Below, piece after piece: positions 16,572 through 24,551 of a DNA stretch of 64,000 bases. Made by a program: the position numbers and the translations under genes. Within the stretch, counting starts at the first letter, position 1, and each line of letters starts with the position of its first letter. The notes below the pieces were generated by a model. It searched no databases and was not told where the DNA came from. It saw only the letters and a list, made by a program, of their open reading frames with translations. The DNA is taken from contig NZ_CYPU01000049.1 in NCBI RefSeq assembly GCF_001458195.1, positions 1 to 64,000 of the forward strand, read 5' to 3'. This stretch comes from Ruegeria atlantica. GTDB lineage: Bacteria; Pseudomonadota; Alphaproteobacteria; Rhodobacterales; Rhodobacteraceae.

Positions 16572-17729
16572 ATGTTTTCGAGTACCTGTTCCGAGAAGGC
16601 TCCCAGATTGACCAGCAATACCATCACAGTTTCGGTCAGCCAGCTTGTGCGGATGGCAGCTGCCTTTATAATTACGGTGACGATTTCGATCGGCTCGGTA
16701 GCGGCCTGCGGTTTTGACCTCGTCAAGCCCGAGCGATCCTCAATCGACTGGATTGTCGACGCCGAAAAGCTGGTCATCGCGCGACCGAGAGCCGACAACG
16801 CATTCGCTTATGGGGTGTCCGAGTTACTTGTCGGCTCGACATCAGACATCGAGCTTCCCGGCCTCGTAAGCAGCACGGTCCGGCGTCAATTGGCGCTTAA
16901 TCTGGAAGACGGCATTCTTTTTGCGCATGTGTCGGGAATTGACGATGGCATTGCAGGAAGCGGCTGGAGGATCGTGGCTCAAGTCGACAATGTATTCAGA
17001 CCGGTACTGAACACCGCTCTTGCCCACAGAAAAGAATGGCGTGCTGGATACGAACAATCCCGGCAAGATTTCGTGGACGGCCTTCAAGGCAATAGTGATC
17101 CTAATATAAGGGCTCTCGTGATCTCCGAGTTTGACAAGATGCCGTATGAGAGGCTGCGAACGATGGATATTCGCATACCGCCTCAAGAATTGCTCAAAGA
17201 GCTATGGACTAAGCAAGGCTACCCCTATCAGGCCATCCGCGTGTTGCTGCTCGGGTTGAGCGACGACTACGCGGCGCGCGAGGAGGTCCATGCCTTCATC
17301 GATCGCGCCGAAGACTGGGATTGGGCGAATAATCTAGGCGCTTTCTCCGCAGCGCTGGTGGAGCTGGATGGTGCCAAAGGTGCACAGAAACTTGCAGATC
17401 GTCTACTTTTGGACCCGTCGCAGCCGCTCCAAAAGCTGGAAGAGGTGATCATGGCCTTTGCGGCGATAAACAAGTTGGCCGAGCCAGACGTGCAAACGGC
17501 CATAGGACTTGCTATCAGCGATTTCGTCGCCTTGCGTCCCGGTGCGGGCGAGATCGTGGCGCGGCAATTCGCAGCCGTGTCCGACTGGTCTCAGGCAGCG
17601 ACACTCCAAACACTTGTTCGCCAACGGTCTATTTCGGGTCTGACAGGCGTGCTGACAGTGTCCGTATATTTGGCGCAAGCCCGAGAAGCGAACTTGTCAG
17701 CGGGAGTGGGGGGTCAGCCAGATGGATAA
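16572..17729 (+). CDS. Secreted or lipoprotein of unknown function
   Basis: About 385 residues from ATG 16572. An alternative start at ATG 16653 would give a standard lipoprotein signal, MAAAFIITVTISIGSVAAC, with lipobox VAAC. The mature part has no domain I recognise: an acidic N-terminal half (SSIDWIVDAEKLVIARPRAD) and an alpha-helical, alanine/leucine-rich C-terminal half that could be a HEAT- or TPR-like repeat region (residues ~230-370). The upstream TTG at 16494 adds an unlikely Pro/Cys-containing leader. It overlaps the DUF3299 gene by 8 bp and lies in the zinc locus, so a role at the membrane with that protein is plausible. Confidence 0.65.
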   Translation: MFSSTCSEKAPRLTSNTITVSVSQLVRMAAAFIITVTISIGSVAACGFDLVKPERSSIDWIVDAEKLVIARPRADNAFAYGVSELLVGSTSDIELPGLVSSTVRRQLALNLEDGILFAHVSGIDDGIAGSGWRIVAQVDNVFRPVLNTALAHRKEWRAGYEQSRQDFVDGLQGNSDPNIRALVISEFDKMPYERLRTMDIRIPPQELLKELWTKQGYPYQAIRVLLLGLSDDYAAREEVHAFIDRAEDWDWANNLGAFSAALVELDGAKGAQKLADRLLLDPSQPLQKLEEVIMAFAAINKLAEPDVQTAIGLAISDFVALRPGAGEIVARQFAAVSDWSQAATLQTLVRQRSISGLTGVLTVSVYLAQAREANLSAGVGGQPDG

Positions 17730-18273
17730 CTGCATGCCCAGAAGCGAACGTGCGAACGCAGACATAAAAAATCCATTGCTCCGACGCGACGTCTTGCTCG
17801 GTCTGACCGCGGCTATCGCGGTACCAAGGGCTTCCTTTGCCAACGCTGATGAGATCATAAATCTGAATTGGGAGGACCTTCTCCCCAAAGGAGAAAGTCC
17901 GCTACCTGAGCAATTGCGCGGTCTCGTGCAACACGAAGCCGCACCTCTTGTGACTCAGCAGCCTCAATCATCTGGTCTACGATCCGATTGGAATGGCAAA
18001 ATCGTTCGACTGCCCGGATACGTCGTTCCGCTCGAATTCGATGGTGCGGCCGTCACTACATTTATTCTGGTTCCATTCGTCGGCGCATGTGTGCATGTGC
18101 CACCGCCACCAGCAAATCAATTGGTTTTGGTCACAACAGGCGAGCCTTACGCTAGTAAGGGATTGTTTGAGCCCGTGAGTGTCACCGGAACGTTTGGAAC
18201 AGCAGCAGAATCGACCCAACTGGCCGAGATCGGTTACTCCCTTTCTGCCGAGAAGATTGAGCCGTACCCATAG
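17722..18273 (+). CDS. DUF3299 periplasmic protein, zinc locus
   Basis: A 183-residue exported protein. The N-terminus LLRRDVLLGLTAAIAVPRAS has a twin-arginine-like or Sec signal ending near FANADE. The DUF3299 core includes NLNWEDLLPKGE, VRLPGYVVPLEFDG and the hallmark VPFVGACVHVPPPPANQLV (~residues 116-134) with a Cys and a His that could bind metal. Members are often encoded with ABC permeases of the MacB/FtsX class, as here. Function is not established; accessory role in metal transport is inferred from context. Confidence 0.82.
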   Translation: MDNCMPRSERANADIKNPLLRRDVLLGLTAAIAVPRASFANADEIINLNWEDLLPKGESPLPEQLRGLVQHEAAPLVTQQPQSSGLRSDWNGKIVRLPGYVVPLEFDGAAVTTFILVPFVGACVHVPPPPANQLVLVTTGEPYASKGLFEPVSVTGTFGTAAESTQLAEIGYSLSAEKIEPYP

Positions 18274-18360
18274 TAGGCATTGCTGACAACACATTTCTTT
18301 GCTGAAGCATTAGCATGCTTTAGCCAATCTACTCTAAACGCCCGCAATGCGAGGGCGGTT

Positions 18361-18380
18361 TCAATGGGTCGACGCAACAC
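18361..18380 (+). repeat. Solitary IS30-type terminal repeat
   Basis: TCAATGGGTCGACGCAACAC matches the left end of the complete IS30 element at 32084 (TCAACGGATCGCCGCAACAC) at 17 of 20 positions. No IS30 transposase follows: the IS6 element starts 8 bp later. It therefore looks like the stump of an IS30 copy removed by IS6-linked deletion. Confidence 0.6.
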
Positions 18381-18387
18381 TTTAGTC

Positions 18388-19205
18388 GGTCTTGTCAGAA
18401 GAACTTGGCTTCAGGCGGGCAGGGCGGTTGCATAGCTTTTGCCCATGACCAGCCCTGTCTCTTTCAAGTACTTCAAAACCAGTCCTGAGATTATCCGCCT
18501 TGCGGTGATGCTGTACATCCGTTTTCCACTCTCGCTTCGGAATGTCGAAGATCTGCTGCATGAGCGCGGCATCGACGTGAGCCACGAAACTGTCCGATAT
18601 TGGTGGAACAGGTTTGGCCCTATGTTTGCTGCTGAGATCAGACGGAAGCGTATTCAGCAGCTGCGCGCATTCTCTAAATGGAAGTGGCACGTGGACGAGG
18701 TTTTCGTAAAGGTGAATGGCAAGAGACACTACCTCTGGCGGGCCGTCGATCATGAGGGCGAAGTGCTGGAAGCAATCGTTGCCAAACGTCGAAACAAGCA
18801 AGCGGCATTGAAATTCCTCAGGAAATTGATGAAGCGACACGGTAAAGCTAAAGAGGTAGTCACCGATCGCTTTGCGTCGTATCGGGCTGCTCTCAGAGAG
18901 CTCGGCGCTACCGAAAAACAGCAGACGGGCAGGTGGCTCAATAACCGCGTCGAGAATTCGCACCTTCCTTTTCTACGACGTGAACGCGCGATGCAGCGTT
19001 TCAGGCGCATGCGAAGTTTACAGAAATTCGCCTCCGTCCATTCCTCTGTCTACAACCACTTCAACCAGGAAAGATCGCTCACCAGCCGGGACACCTTCAA
19101 GCTGACCCGCGCCGCCGCTCTTAGCGAGTGGCATCAACTCTGTTCCGGATAGGTTCGCGGTTTCCGCGGCAAACTGAGACTGGTTCGAATTAGTCTGACA
19201 GCACC
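18388..19205 (+). mobile_element. IS6-family insertion sequence
   Basis: An 818-bp element with one transposase gene. Its ends form an imperfect inverted repeat: GGTCTTGTCAGAAGAA at 18388-18403 and the complement of TTAGTCTGACAGCACC at 19190-19205 (about 12 of 16 matched). No 8-bp target duplication is visible, as expected if replicative IS6 transposition deleted flanking DNA. It separates the zinc locus from the methyltransferase gene. Confidence 0.8.
18445..19152 (+). CDS. IS6-family transposase
   Basis: A 235-residue DDE transposase of the IS240/IS26 type. N-terminal HTH (RNVEDLLHERGIDVSHETVR) followed by the catalytic core with D in KWHVDEVFVKVNG, D in VVTDRFASYRAAL and E in NNRVENSHLPFLRRERAM. 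Full length and uninterrupted. Start at ATG 18445 (TSPVSFKYFKTSPEIIRL); a TTG six bases earlier is less likely. Confidence 0.93.
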   Translation: MTSPVSFKYFKTSPEIIRLAVMLYIRFPLSLRNVEDLLHERGIDVSHETVRYWWNRFGPMFAAEIRRKRIQQLRAFSKWKWHVDEVFVKVNGKRHYLWRAVDHEGEVLEAIVAKRRNKQAALKFLRKLMKRHGKAKEVVTDRFASYRAALRELGATEKQQTGRWLNNRVENSHLPFLRRERAMQRFRRMRSLQKFASVHSSVYNHFNQERSLTSRDTFKLTRAAALSEWHQLCSG

Positions 19206-19288
19206 CGGCCGCCGGATGAGTAAAGTTGCACCGAAGGCATGAGCAAGGCCATTGGATGTCACAGTCGTGCCGAAGCGCATTAGCAGCG

Positions 19289-19909
19289 CTACTGGCCCAC
19301 GCGTAACAAGCTGAATTGGAAGGACTGAGAGCTTCCCCAGGGAGTATGGTGTGTGTGCTTCCGATGCGTGACCAGGGAAATACGATCGCCTAATACCTCG
19401 CATAGCTCCTCTGGATCATAGCGAACGATTGGCAAACCGCTGCACTTCTCCGGACCGTCGAGCGCAAACGTTGCGATAATCGCATGGCTACCTGGGAGAA
19501 GGCAGCGGTACAACTGGTCCCGGTAGGCGGAACGGTCGTCCGCATCGACAAGGAAATGAAATACGGCGCGATCGTGCCATAGATCATAGCTTCTCTCCGG
19601 GCTCCAGGTTGTGACATCGGCTGCGATCCATTCAATCTGCTCGCCTACGGCGCGAAGTTGTCCACGAGATCGATCAAGCGCAGCTTTGGATACATCGAGC
19701 ACAGAAACGTCGCTTAGTCCTCTTTCGATCAGGCGTTCTGCGAAGCGTGAAGTGCCTCCGCCTATGTCTATCACGGAGGAGGCATTATCGACGCCGACCA
19801 CGTCGCAGAGCTCCAACGAGATCGAGGGATCATCCTGATGCCAACTCAGCTGGGTATCGTCTTTCTCGCGGTAGGCCTCCTCCCAGTGGCTCACTCTCTC
19901 GTCTGCCAT
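19289..19909 (-). CDS. Class I SAM-dependent methyltransferase
   Basis: A 206-residue methyltransferase starting at ATG 19909 (MADERVSHWEEAYREKDDTQ). The upstream in-frame extension to 20101 has no family resemblance. Motif I is SSVIDIGGGTSRFAERL (~residues 45-61), followed by the acidic residue in VSVLDVSKAALDRSR and a motif IV-like region YDLWHDRAVFHFLVDADDR. This resembles small-molecule methyltransferases of the NodS/TehB/thiopurine group, with HDRAVFHFL a frequent signature. Substrate unknown. It lies downstream of, but ~415 bp from, the Na/Pi transporter on the same strand. Confidence 0.85.
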   Translation of the reverse strand: MADERVSHWEEAYREKDDTQLSWHQDDPSISLELCDVVGVDNASSVIDIGGGTSRFAERLIERGLSDVSVLDVSKAALDRSRGQLRAVGEQIEWIAADVTTWSPERSYDLWHDRAVFHFLVDADDRSAYRDQLYRCLLPGSHAIIATFALDGPEKCSGLPIVRYDPEELCEVLGDRISLVTHRKHTHHTPWGSSQSFQFSLLRVGQ

Positions 19910-20325
19910 GGTGTCTCCGCTTAATCCCTTCAGGTGGTGATCATGTAACTTTAGGTCAATGACTGCAATGTCCCGCAAAGCGGTCATACATCGCGATTTT
20001 GCGAACGTCTGCCTCGAGCCCACAGCAGAAGTGTCAAGACCTTGCTGCATGCGCTCGCGGCGTGGAAAATGCTGCGAGAAGGTAAGATCCGGTGCCGTCA
20101 AACAGCGGGAATATCGGCCATTCGTGCAAATCGCAGCGAAAATCAGGGGTCGAATTCACAGGTGGCGGGACAAAGCCGACCTGCATTTCGGACTTCGCTG
20201 GCGCGGCATATATCGTCGTCGCACCGGCGCCGAAACAGCATTGCGACCGGGTTCCTAACGCTGGTCGTGCTGGGCCGCGAAGAAAACTGGATCTTCTACC
20301 TCATCTTCGCAATAGGCCGGTTCGG
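19910..20325. other. Intergenic, no supported gene
   Basis: About 415 bp without a convincing coding frame; the 99- and 144-codon plus-strand frames have no domain and unnatural composition. The ends of the flanking minus-strand genes suggest it contains the methyltransferase promoter. Confidence 0.45.
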
Positions 20326-21978
20326 TCAACCGCCTGCTAGCCGGCTTTCGAGGAGTTCGCCTTGCTCTTCTAAAAGTGGGTATGCGATCATGGCGAACGC
20401 GGTGTTGAGCATCTTCAGGGATCTCAAGACATCGATATGGATCGCGCTGGTTTCTATCGACTCGGCAAGGCCTTGACGCAACCGTGTGAGGTGCTTGCGT
20501 TCCAGTATCTGTTCGATTTCGCGGATCGTTTCCTTCTGTTCCACCAGTTCGCGCGCCGCTCCGACGTCTTCGGACATTAGGACGGCAATGCCATGCTGGA
20601 GATTTCTGAGCACCCGATCGTGGAACTCGGAAAGGTCGCGCCGCCCTTCGTCCGAGAAGTTGGTTTTCTCCAGATGTTTTTGACGCGCGAGGCTGACCAT
20701 TTTTCGGGAGATCACGTCTGCACCGGATTCGAGGTTGGTTGCCACCCCGGCGAGATCAAAAGCGCGAGTGCCGGTGTCTTCATTCGGATCGCTGCTTCGA
20801 ATGCCCGACAGGTAGACCCTCAGATCATGTGACATGCGCGAAATGGTGCGTTGCTCCGAACGGACCTTCACGGCAACTTCCTCATCGAAGCTGTCAAACA
20901 AAGGCATTGCGTCCCTCAACATGTTCTCGATGCGGTTGCCGATGTCGACCAGTTCGCGCTGCGCGCAGGCAAAGGCGCGGGCGGGATGGTTCATGACAGT
21001 GGGGTCGAGGACAGAGCGGTTATATTCGGTGCTCGCGCGACCGGTGTCCGGTAGCAGGAATCTGGCCAATTGCGTCGAAGGCTTCAGCAGCAGCATTCCA
21101 GCCAAAAGCAGGGCCCCGTTAAAGGCGAGATGAACGTTCAGCGTCTGCTGTTGAGCGGTCGCACCGGGAAGGATGTCGGCATCAAGCCAGAACAGCAGAC
21201 CCAATGCGATGCAGGCACCGCCGCCGCGCAACACAAGGTTGCCAAGGATGACGCGCCGCACTTCGACTTCTGCATGCAGGGTCAAAAAGAAGGCGATAAA
21301 GGCACCACCCAGATTCGCGCCCAACACCATGGCAACCGCAGCCCCAAGCGGTAGTGCCCCCTGGGCCGCCAAGGTCGCGAACAGCAGCACGGCGGCGACG
21401 CTGGAATGAACCAGCCAGGCAAATAGGGCGGCGAGCAGGAAGGCCGTGAAGACATCTCCTGAGAGATAAGCCATGGTCGATTTCGCCGCGTCGCTTTGCG
21501 CTAACGGGGTGCTTGCTTCGCGGATCAGGTCAAGTGACAAAAAGATCAGAGCGAGACCGATCAGAATGCGCCCGACCTGCCTGAGGTTTCGGCGGGAACT
21601 GCGCAGAAAGATCACCACGCCGAGGATCAGTAGAAGCGGCGTTAGGGCCGAGATTGGCGATGTCAGGATCTGGACGACGATCGCCGAGCCCAGATCCGCA
21701 CCAAGCATGATCGCGAGCCCGGCGGCACCGCTGATTGCGCCTGCGGACATGAACCCCGCCAACAACATTGCCACGGCTGTGGAGCTTTGCAGAAACATGG
21801 CCGCCGCAGCACCCGTAGTGGCGGCAGCAAAACGGTTGCTTGTCGAATGTTTCAGCCATTGTCTCAACTCGCCGCCAAAGGCGCGCTCGAACCCGGTGCG
21901 CACAAGGCGAACCGCCCAGATCAGAAGGGCGGCCGCGGCGATAAGGTTCAGAGCAATCATGATGGGCGAGTTATCCAT
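20326..21978 (-). CDS. Na/Pi cotransporter family protein with PhoU-like tail
   Basis: A 550-residue membrane protein of the NptA/YjbB family. Two inverted Na/Pi repeats are visible, each with the QSS motif region (TGAAAAMFLQSSTAVAMLL and WLVHSSVAAVLLFATLAAQG), and about eight membrane segments in residues 1-310. A cytoplasmic helical PhoU-like domain fills residues ~340-540. In E. coli the relative YjbB promotes phosphate export. This gene is last in an operon for uptake and hydrolysis of an organophosphate, so a role in removing surplus phosphate fits. Direction of transport is inferred. Confidence 0.88.
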   Translation of the reverse strand: MDNSPIMIALNLIAAAALLIWAVRLVRTGFERAFGGELRQWLKHSTSNRFAAATTGAAAAMFLQSSTAVAMLLAGFMSAGAISGAAGLAIMLGADLGSAIVVQILTSPISALTPLLLILGVVIFLRSSRRNLRQVGRILIGLALIFLSLDLIREASTPLAQSDAAKSTMAYLSGDVFTAFLLAALFAWLVHSSVAAVLLFATLAAQGALPLGAAVAMVLGANLGGAFIAFFLTLHAEVEVRRVILGNLVLRGGGACIALGLLFWLDADILPGATAQQQTLNVHLAFNGALLLAGMLLLKPSTQLARFLLPDTGRASTEYNRSVLDPTVMNHPARAFACAQRELVDIGNRIENMLRDAMPLFDSFDEEVAVKVRSEQRTISRMSHDLRVYLSGIRSSDPNEDTGTRAFDLAGVATNLESGADVISRKMVSLARQKHLEKTNFSDEGRRDLSEFHDRVLRNLQHGIAVLMSEDVGAARELVEQKETIREIEQILERKHLTRLRQGLAESIETSAIHIDVLRSLKMLNTAFAMIAYPLLEEQGELLESRLAGG

Positions 21979-21989
21979 GGCTCACCAAC

Positions 21990-22787
21990 TTAGAATGGAA
22001 ATGGGCCATCAGACGGGTCGAGAGGCACCGCGCTCCATATGCCGCCAGGGGCCGTGTCGATGAACGCACAGCCGGTTGGCCCTGTCAAGAAACCCACTGT
22101 GGCACTGGCCCGCAGATCCAACGCAAAACCGCTGCATACCGAAGGTGCGGTTGCAACCCGGTGGTGGCCAAGTCGACCGTGATGAATTCCGTGGACGTGA
22201 CCCGCGATCAGGGTGATGTCGCACCGGGTGTCAGCAAGTTCTGCTTCCAGCGCCTCAGCGTTTTCAAGGCCAATAGCATCCATAAACCGGATCCCGGTTT
22301 TGATCGGCGGATGATGCAGCATGATGACCACCGGACCTTGACCCGCCGTGTCCAGCGCGTTGCGCAGTAGGTCGAGGCTATCTTCGCGCAAGCGGCCGCC
22401 GCCCTGTCCTTCGACCAAGGTGTCCAGACCGACAACAAGCGTATCCCCGATGGTTGTGGCCCAGTCAATCAGGCCGCTGGGAGGCGTTGCGTCGAGATTG
22501 GCAAAGGCGGCCCGAAATGGCTCGCGCGCATCGTGATTGCCTGGGACAACGTAAATCGGCATGTCGAGACGTTCGAGTTCGGCCCTGGCAAAGGCATAGC
22601 TGTCCGCGCTGCCATCGTCGCTGATATCGCCCGAGACCAGCAAAGCGTCCAGCGGATCGAGAGCCGCCTTCATTTCCAAAAGCCGATCTATAACGGCTGT
22701 CAGGGTGCGGCGAGTGTCCAGAACGCTGGAGGCAAGTGCGCCCTCCTCTACCACATGCAGATCGCTGAGTTGCAGAAACTGGGCCAT
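21990..22787 (-). CDS. Metallophosphoesterase (GpdQ/CpdA-like phosphodiesterase)
   Basis: A 265-residue calcineurin-like phosphoesterase with the complete metal-binding set: LQLSDLHV (DxH, residues ~7-12), LLVSGDISDDG (GD), VVPGNHDA (GNHD), IMLHHPP and IAGHVHG (GHxH). Such class III enzymes hydrolyse glycerophosphodiesters (GpdQ) or cAMP (CpdA). Four bp after the MalG-type permease gene and followed 11 bp later by the Na/Pi transporter, it most likely splits imported glycerophosphodiesters or similar esters, taking the place of UgpQ. No signal peptide, so cytoplasmic. Confidence 0.87.
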   Translation of the reverse strand: MAQFLQLSDLHVVEEGALASSVLDTRRTLTAVIDRLLEMKAALDPLDALLVSGDISDDGSADSYAFARAELERLDMPIYVVPGNHDAREPFRAAFANLDATPPSGLIDWATTIGDTLVVGLDTLVEGQGGGRLREDSLDLLRNALDTAGQGPVVIMLHHPPIKTGIRFMDAIGLENAEALEAELADTRCDITLIAGHVHGIHHGRLGHHRVATAPSVCSGFALDLRASATVGFLTGPTGCAFIDTAPGGIWSAVPLDPSDGPFPF

Positions 22788-22791
22788 CGCC

Positions 22792-23601
22792 TCACTTGAT
22801 CCCTGAGCGCAGGAAGGCCTGCACGAACTGGCGCTGGAAGATCAGGAAAGCGATCAGGAGCGGGGCGACGGACATCATTGTGGCGGCAGAGATCACGCTG
22901 ATATCGACGCCGTTTTCCGGTGCGCCAAAGATCGACAAGCCCACTGTCAAGGGGCGTGTGTCGGGTGAATTGGTCACGATAAGCGGCCACAGGAAATTGT
23001 TCCAGTGAGTCGAGACCGAAACAAGGGCATAGGCCAGATAAGTCGGCCGGGCTAGGGGCACATAAACTCGCCACAAGATGCCGACCCAGCCGCAACCCTC
23101 GACCCGCGCCGCCTCGTGCAACTCAATCGGTACGCCCTTGAAAGCCTGCCGCATCAGGAAGATGCCGAAGGCCGAAGCCATATATGGCATACCCACGCCC
23201 AGGATCGTATCGAACAGTCCAAGGCGCGAAACCATGGCGTAGTTTTCGACGATCAGCACTTCTGGCAGGATGAAAAGCTGCATCAGCACTAGGATGAACA
23301 CGAAATCCCGCCCTGGGAACTGCACCTGCGCAAAGGCAAATCCCGCCAAAGTGGTCACAATGAACTGTCCGATCAGGATGACCGTTACCAGCAGGAAGGT
23401 GTTGAGAAAATACTTCAGCCAAGGCGCGCCCGCCCAGGCAGTACGGAAATTATCCAGCGTCCAGGGCGAAGTGATGTTGAAGTTTACCGCGTCCGACGTG
23501 GTGTGAAACGCGGCCCAGAAAGCGAACACCAGCGGTGAGATCCAGATGATCGCGAGCAGCAGGGCTCCCAAAGCCTCGATGTTTCGGGTCAGCGTCTTCA
23601 T
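22792..23601 (-). CDS. ugpE: ABC importer permease, MalG/UgpE type
   Basis: A 269-residue inner-membrane subunit starting at ATG 23601 (MKTLTRNIEALGALLLAIIW); the longer frame to 23727 overlaps the partner permease and is a chance extension. It has six hydrophobic segments, and the EAA coupling loop ELHEAARVEGCGWVGILWRV (~residues 175-194). The family moves carbohydrates or glycerol-3-phosphate. It overlaps the MalF-type gene by 4 bp. The name ugpE is by operon similarity. Confidence 0.86.
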   Translation of the reverse strand: MKTLTRNIEALGALLLAIIWISPLVFAFWAAFHTTSDAVNFNITSPWTLDNFRTAWAGAPWLKYFLNTFLLVTVILIGQFIVTTLAGFAFAQVQFPGRDFVFILVLMQLFILPEVLIVENYAMVSRLGLFDTILGVGMPYMASAFGIFLMRQAFKGVPIELHEAARVEGCGWVGILWRVYVPLARPTYLAYALVSVSTHWNNFLWPLIVTNSPDTRPLTVGLSIFGAPENGVDISVISAATMMSVAPLLIAFLIFQRQFVQAFLRSGIK

Positions 23602-24491
23602 TGGTAATGAGTCCGCTTGTCGAGGATGGTGAACTTGATACCTGCCACGACGCCCAGCACCACCAGCACCAGAATGGTCATGGCCGCCGCATGCGGTGCA
23701 TCGAAGAAGGCAAAGGCCATTTCCCAAATGTAGTAGAGGATCAGCTTGGAGGCATCATTCGGACCGCCCTTGGTCAGAATGAACAAGTGGTCGATCAGCT
23801 TGACCGAGTTGATCAGTGCGTTGACCATGATGAAGAGCGTCGTTGGCATCAAGAGTGGCAGCACGATCCGGCGCGTGTAGGTCCAGCGGCTGCACCCCTC
23901 GATGTCCGCGGCCTCCTTGAGGTCCTCCGGGATCGTCTGAAGTGCTGCGAGATAGAAGATCATGAAGAACCCGGCCTCTTTCCAGATCGTCACGATGATC
24001 ACAGCCCAAAGCGCTGTCTCAGGCTGGCCCAACCAGTTGACGCTGGGCAGGCCGAACAGGCCCCCAATCTGATCCAGCACACCTAGGCCTGGCGTATAGA
24101 AGAACAGCCAAAGGTTCGCCGCGGCGATCATTGGCAGCACGGTCGGGGTGAAATAGGCGGTGCGGATGAAGCCGCGCGCGGGGATCTTGGAATTTGCCCA
24201 AAGTGCCATAGCAAGGGCGATAGCGATGGAGATTGGTACGGTTGCGCCCGCGTACATCAGGTTGTTGGTGATCACCTTCCAGAAGGTCGGATCGGCGAAT
24301 AGGTCGGTGTAATTCTCGACCCCTTTGAACTCGCTCGGGCGGCGGCGGGTTTCGCGGCTGAACAGACTCGACCAGAGCGTCGCAAGCGAGGGGTAGAAGG
24401 CGAAAGTCGTGAGCAAGATCGCCGCCGGAGACAGCAGAATCCATCCATAGATGGCCTGTCTGCGGCGTTCTTTGCTGACGTGATCGGCCAT
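23598..24491 (-). CDS. ugpA: ABC importer permease, MalF/UgpA type
   Basis: A 297-residue permease with about six membrane segments (ILLSPAAILLTTFAFYPSLA, NNLMYAGATVPISIAIALAM, ALWAVIIVTIWKEAGFFMIF and others) and the EAA loop EDLKEAADIEGCSRWTYTRR. It forms the heterodimeric channel with the downstream permease. It follows the binding-protein gene by 60 bp. Substrate assignment rests on neighbours. Confidence 0.86.
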   Translation of the reverse strand: MADHVSKERRRQAIYGWILLSPAAILLTTFAFYPSLATLWSSLFSRETRRRPSEFKGVENYTDLFADPTFWKVITNNLMYAGATVPISIAIALAMALWANSKIPARGFIRTAYFTPTVLPMIAAANLWLFFYTPGLGVLDQIGGLFGLPSVNWLGQPETALWAVIIVTIWKEAGFFMIFYLAALQTIPEDLKEAADIEGCSRWTYTRRIVLPLLMPTTLFIMVNALINSVKLIDHLFILTKGGPNDASKLILYYIWEMAFAFFDAPHAAAMTILVLVVLGVVAGIKFTILDKRTHYQ

Positions 24492-24551
24492 GAGGCGGAC
24501 TTTCGTGAAAAGTGAAGATCAGGCGCCGGTCACCCGAGCGCCCGTGAGTGC

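Noticed and set aside
19910..20325. Upstream extension of the methyltransferase to 20101
   Set aside because: The extra 64 residues lack family similarity and the ATG at 19909 begins the recognised methyltransferase sequence.
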